A stretch of DNA of 64,000 nt from Cryobacterium sp. BB307. Its GTDB lineage: Bacteria > Actinomycetota > Actinomycetes > Actinomycetales > Microbacteriaceae. The stretch is taken from assembly GCF_012274275.1 (NCBI RefSeq), contig NZ_JAANZA010000003.1:186001-250000 (forward strand), written 5' to 3'. The translations under genes and the position numbers were made by a program. Positions 61,501 to 64,000 of the stretch are shown here, piece by piece. The notes under the pieces were generated by a model. That model had not been told where the DNA came from and searched no databases. It saw only the letters and a list, made by a program, of their open reading frames with translations. The stretch's first letter is position 1. The number at the start of each line of letters is the position of its first letter.

Positions 61501-61748
61501 GTGAGGCCGAGCACCTCCCCCGCCTGCACCTTGCCGTTGGCCAGCAGCCAGAGCACACGATTGGACATCGTCTCGGTCTTGCCGCTGCCTGCCCCCGCGA
61601 TCACCAGCGCAGGCTCGAGCGGTGACTCGATGATGGCGCGCTGCTGGGCGGTCGGGCGCGGCTGGCCGAGCGCGTCGGCGATCTGGTCGGCGGAGAGCGC
61701 CACCGGATGCTGGCCGTCGGCCACGATGGTCACGTCAATATCAGTCAC
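58536..61748 (-). CDS. adnB: AdnB-type helicase-nuclease
   Basis: 1070 residues, GTG start overlapping the adnA stop. UvrD-like motor with Walker A AGAGSGKT (51-58), VVLLDEYQDTSTVQTWL, VGDPNQSIYGWRGA and HGAKGLEWDHVVVPRLV; the C-terminal RecB-like nuclease has VVDWKTGKAPK (D996, K998) followed by QLQLALYRLA. With AdnA it processes double-strand breaks in actinobacteria, replacing RecBCD/AddAB. Length and motifs fit AdnB. Confidence 0.92.
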   Translation of the reverse strand: MTDIDVTIVADGQHPVALSADQIADALGQPRPTAQQRAIIESPLEPALVIAGAGSGKTETMSNRVLWLLANGKVQAGEVLGLTFTRKAAGELAARIRTRIGQLADKGLVPHSFDPLDPPVVATYNAFANSIYSDHAVLIGREADSAVLGEASAWQLARSVVLGSDDERLPDLERNVDPVTKAVLALSSALSENIADPDEVRAFAERFAALEELPNGTRFDYKDAVKFIRNVGALPVLLDLAKRFAEVKLERGFVQYSDQVALALEIVRRVPKVRDELRGRFKVVLLDEYQDTSTVQTWLLSELFAGHAVMAVGDPNQSIYGWRGASAANLESFGEQFTGDASFGQFALSTSWRNGHRILSAANTLVEPLVAATRVRVEPLTPSPVATYFPIESLFVEDVRQEADAAALWLKDKLATSDGARPPTAAMLFRARATQRFFIEALRRRGVPFHVLGIGGLVAEPEIADLVCALTVISDPSAGSELVRLLAGARWRIGVKDLHTLSRVASWLRARDLAQQPYDDETNQKLRASVAEGEGGSIVDALDFVATATDGHSQLAAFSAAGLERLRDAGRTLAALRSRSTLDLVDFVTLVEQELMLDIETTANETRPLGNANMEALMGALHDYLSVSEVAGLTGFLAWLREAEWRDGLSPRPEEPEPGTVQLLTIHGAKGLEWDHVVVPRLVEGDLPSRSKDGYNGWLAFGNLPYEFRGDAAELPMLDWRTATTRKEISDACKAFNADVREHSGLEERRLAYVAVTRARHTLLLTGSFWSTGSKKCEPSRFLCELAERGTIGQLPDAPENDENPLGDEINLMVWPLDPLGGRRPTLERAADLVRAARPGAAGQWESYLDLLLEERRRLEQAGGLTELPVRISASRFKDYVTDPASVAEELRRPMPARPYRATRLGTLFHSWVEERSGLGAASELIDSLDFGLDPDDVGVEQEQLARLQEIFERSPFASLKPVEVERELHLPFEDRIVICKIDAVYEQDGRFRVVDWKTGKAPKSAEELELRQLQLALYRLAFARWKGIDPSLVDAVFYYVADDLILEPDRLFDEEELRALWRRTTQPPR

Positions 61749-64000
61749 TGGTCACCGCCCTGACCCGGTGCAGCCGCTGGGCCGGCGAGCTTCGGTACTC
61801 GTCGAGCTCCACCAGACCCTCGAACTCGGCTGCCGTCATGCCTATCGCGGCCAGCCGGATCCGCTCCCGGAAGCCCTCAAGCTGCTCCTCGGTGAGCGGC
61901 GCCTGAATGCCCTCCCGATACGACTTGCCGCCCTTGCCGTCCTTCACGTACAGCAGCTTCGCGCCGCCGCTGGTGTGCGCACCGAACCCGGCCAGCGCGT
62001 CGTCCAATTGCCCGGACAGGTAGGCCAGCTGGTATGCGCCGAGCTGCGGATGCGCGTCGATCTTGGTCTGGGACGTCTCCGGGCTGCCGGTCTTGAGGTC
62101 GACGATCACTACACTCCCATCCGACGCCCGCTCGACCCGGTCGATGGTCCCGCTGACCAGCGCCCGGTCGATGTGCAGGGTGAAGCTCTTCTCGGCACCG
62201 ACGAGCTGCTTGCCGTCGCGGTCGAAGTCGCCGAGGTACTCGGCGACGGCGGAGGCGAGGTCGCGGGCCAGGCGCTTCTGCCGCTGGGCGAGCCACGGCG
62301 CCTCGAATAGCAGCTCGTTCCAGCGACTCTCGATCGCCGACCACACCGATTCAGTGGTCGAGTTGGCGGTGGTCTCCATCGCCCAGTGCACGATCGTTCC
62401 CATCGCCATCGCGGTGCTCGGCTCCGAGCCGGAGATGGAGTCGATGAACCAGTCCAGCGGAGACTGCTCGAACGCCTCCAAGCGGGACGGCGACACTCGG
62501 ACGTATTCGTCGTCGGCGAACAGGGCCTCGGTCGTGGACGGCTCGAGCAGACCCTGCCACTGATCTGGATGCGCGCCGGGCACACCCTCCGCCGCGAGTC
62601 GCGCGAGCGCGGATGCTGCCTCGGCCTGCACCCGCGGGTCGAGCCCCGAGGTCAGCTCACGGCGAAGCCTGCCGGTCATGCCACGCAGCGTGAGCGGCGG
62701 CATGGCCCGGATGTCCGCGAGCCCCGCGTCGCTCGGCGCTAGGGAGAGGAACGCGCTCGCCGACTCGTCCTCGTTCGCCACGGCCGAGAGCACGACCCTG
62801 TTGCGGGCGCGGGAGACGGCGAGCGCAAACATCCGCAACTCGTCATCGAGCACGGCCCGACGCTCGTCGATGGTCACGCCGTCGAGCCCGGTGAGCGCGC
62901 GAAGGAATTCCTGTTGGTGCAGCAGCGAGCCTCGGATGCGCAGGTTCGGCCATCCGCCATCCTGCAGCTCGGTGACCACGACGATCTCGAATTCGAGGCC
63001 GACAGCGCCCGACGGGGTCGTGACCAGCACCGAATCGGCGGCCGCCTGCGGGGACAGGGTGTCTTCTGGCACCTCGGCGTCGAGCACACCGTCGAGGAAG
63101 GTGGACGGGCCGAGCTCCGGATGCCGCTCGACAAACCGGCGCGCGGCGGTGAACAAGGCGAGAAGCCCGTCGAGGTTCCGGTTCGCCTCGGCTGCGATGA
63201 CCCCCGCCCCGAGCGCCTGGGCACGCCAGCCGTCGGCGAGGCCGCTGCGCTCCCAGACATGCCACAGCAGCTCTTCGATCGACGCGCCCTCCGCGGCCTG
63301 AGTGCGCACGTCGTCGAGGGTTTTCGCCATCCGCTCCGCCCGGCGCGCGATGCGGTGGTCGATGGTCGCGAATCGCCCGGGCGCCGACAGCGCCTCGATG
63401 AGCAGCTCGTCGCTCGAGCGGCGACCGTCACCGGCGAGTTCCTCCGCCCGCAGCGCCAAGCGAAGCCGGCGGAGGGTGATCCGATCGAGGCCGCCGAACG
63501 GGCCGAGCAGCAGGTCGGATGCCACCTGGGCGTCGAGCGGCGACCTGCCGATGCCGATGTCGACGACCGCGATCAGGCTGCGAGCGGTCGGGTCGTCGCG
63601 CAGCGGCGTGCCGCCTACCGCGGTGCGGGTGGGCACGCTCGCGAGCGCGAGAGCTCGCGCCAGACCGGGGACGGCCGCTCCGGATCGGGTGATGACGGCC
63701 ATGTCGCTCCACGGCGTGCCGTGCAGGAGGTGCTGCTCCCGGAGGATGCGGGCGATGGTCGCCTGTTCCCGCCCGGAGGTCGGCGCCTCGAGTTTCACGA
63801 CCGGTTCTGGCGAGTCCGCCCCGGCCGCCTGGGCCTTGCGCTGCGCGAAGCTGCCTGCACTGCCGATGCGCTCGGTGATGGCGCTCGTGAAGGATCGGAG
63901 GGCACCACCCTGGCGATGCACCGTGGACAGAGTGAGCGTGCTGAACTCGTCCACAGCGAGCAGCGGCTGCAGTCGGGCGAGAACGGTCGGGTCGCTGCCG
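61741..64000 (-). CDS. adnA: AdnA-type helicase-nuclease, C-terminal part (cut by window edge)
   Basis: The frame stays open through the right edge at 64000, so an internal start at 63954 is not the real one. The visible 752 residues hold the later motor motifs (WSDMAVITRSGA, TTPSGAVGLEFEIVVV, LAVSRARNRVVLSAV) and a RecB-like nuclease with GTIDRVERASDGSVVIVDLKTGSP (Asp, Lys) and QLGAYQLAYL. The first part with the Walker A is missing. It is coupled to adnB by an eight-base overlap. Confidence 0.9.
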   Translation of the reverse strand, partial: GSDPTVLARLQPLLAVDEFSTLTLSTVHRQGGALRSFTSAITERIGSAGSFAQRKAQAAGADSPEPVVKLEAPTSGREQATIARILREQHLLHGTPWSDMAVITRSGAAVPGLARALALASVPTRTAVGGTPLRDDPTARSLIAVVDIGIGRSPLDAQVASDLLLGPFGGLDRITLRRLRLALRAEELAGDGRRSSDELLIEALSAPGRFATIDHRIARRAERMAKTLDDVRTQAAEGASIEELLWHVWERSGLADGWRAQALGAGVIAAEANRNLDGLLALFTAARRFVERHPELGPSTFLDGVLDAEVPEDTLSPQAAADSVLVTTPSGAVGLEFEIVVVTELQDGGWPNLRIRGSLLHQQEFLRALTGLDGVTIDERRAVLDDELRMFALAVSRARNRVVLSAVANEDESASAFLSLAPSDAGLADIRAMPPLTLRGMTGRLRRELTSGLDPRVQAEAASALARLAAEGVPGAHPDQWQGLLEPSTTEALFADDEYVRVSPSRLEAFEQSPLDWFIDSISGSEPSTAMAMGTIVHWAMETTANSTTESVWSAIESRWNELLFEAPWLAQRQKRLARDLASAVAEYLGDFDRDGKQLVGAEKSFTLHIDRALVSGTIDRVERASDGSVVIVDLKTGSPETSQTKIDAHPQLGAYQLAYLSGQLDDALAGFGAHTSGGAKLLYVKDGKGGKSYREGIQAPLTEEQLEGFRERIRLAAIGMTAAEFEGLVELDEYRSSPAQRLHRVRAVTSD

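Overview
The window is high-GC actinobacterial DNA, most probably from a Microbacteriaceae relative. Short, tightly packed genes with ATGA/GTGA stop-start overlaps, frequent GTG/TTG starts, the recurrent gcatccgg-type word, a UPF0182-YlbL-UvrD2-NudC-AdnAB neighbourhood, and teichoic-acid-type wall polymer genes without an outer-membrane system all point that way. No rRNA is present; there are two tRNAs (Leu-UAG and initiator Met). The species cannot be read from the sequence.

Positions 1 to about 6950 look like the right part of an integrative element. It carries a serine recombinase (cut by the left edge) coupled to a small zinc-finger-like protein, a divergent control region with a perfect actinobacterial LexA/SOS box and overlapping palindromes, two genes of unknown function, and a translationally coupled replication operon ending in a primase-polymerase/helicase. 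Upstream of that operon is an origin-like region: three 27-bp units that each form a hairpin with compensatory stem changes, two 24-bp blocks of CTGTTG-type hexamers, and a 23-bp palindrome. A lone QueC-like PP-loop enzyme sits at the right end as cargo. No phage structural or conjugation genes are visible. The right border appears to fall inside tadC, whose product is cut off just before its last membrane segment, so the element seems to have split a Tad pilus operon (tadA-tadB-tadC').

From about 7 to 20 kb: tadABC', tRNA-Leu, a double P-loop protein, a zinc alcohol dehydrogenase divergent from a TetR regulator across a 24-bp palindrome, a squalene-cyclase-like protein, a DedA protein that seems to use a CTG start, a Mn/Zn-type ABC transporter operon ending in its DtxR/MntR-type regulator, a CDF metal exporter and rdgB. 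From 20 to 31 kb: a five-gene branched-chain amino-acid type ABC importer (livGF, binding protein, livHM), rph-murI, pncB, a DUF3039 protein, and an ABC exporter pair.

From 31 to 40 kb is a wall-polymer locus: a LicC-like nucleotidyltransferase, a TagGH exporter, three CDP-glycerol glycerophosphotransferase-like (TagF) proteins and a GT2 glycosyltransferase. From 40 to 46 kb are an HtrA-type protease, a secreted PKD-like protein with a lipoprotein partner, an aminotransferase, a DinB/maleylpyruvate-isomerase-type protein, a nitrilase-family hydrolase and tRNA-fMet.

From 46 to 64 kb the order UPF0182, YlbL-type PDZ-Lon protease, zincin-like protein, ThiF-like protein, UvrD2, NudC, AdnB, AdnA matches (from memory) the conserved M. 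tuberculosis block Rv3193c-Rv3202c. A degenerate phosphotransferase and a MFS/LysR pair are inserted. AdnA runs off the right edge. Several small families of intergenic palindromic repeats are scattered between the core genes.
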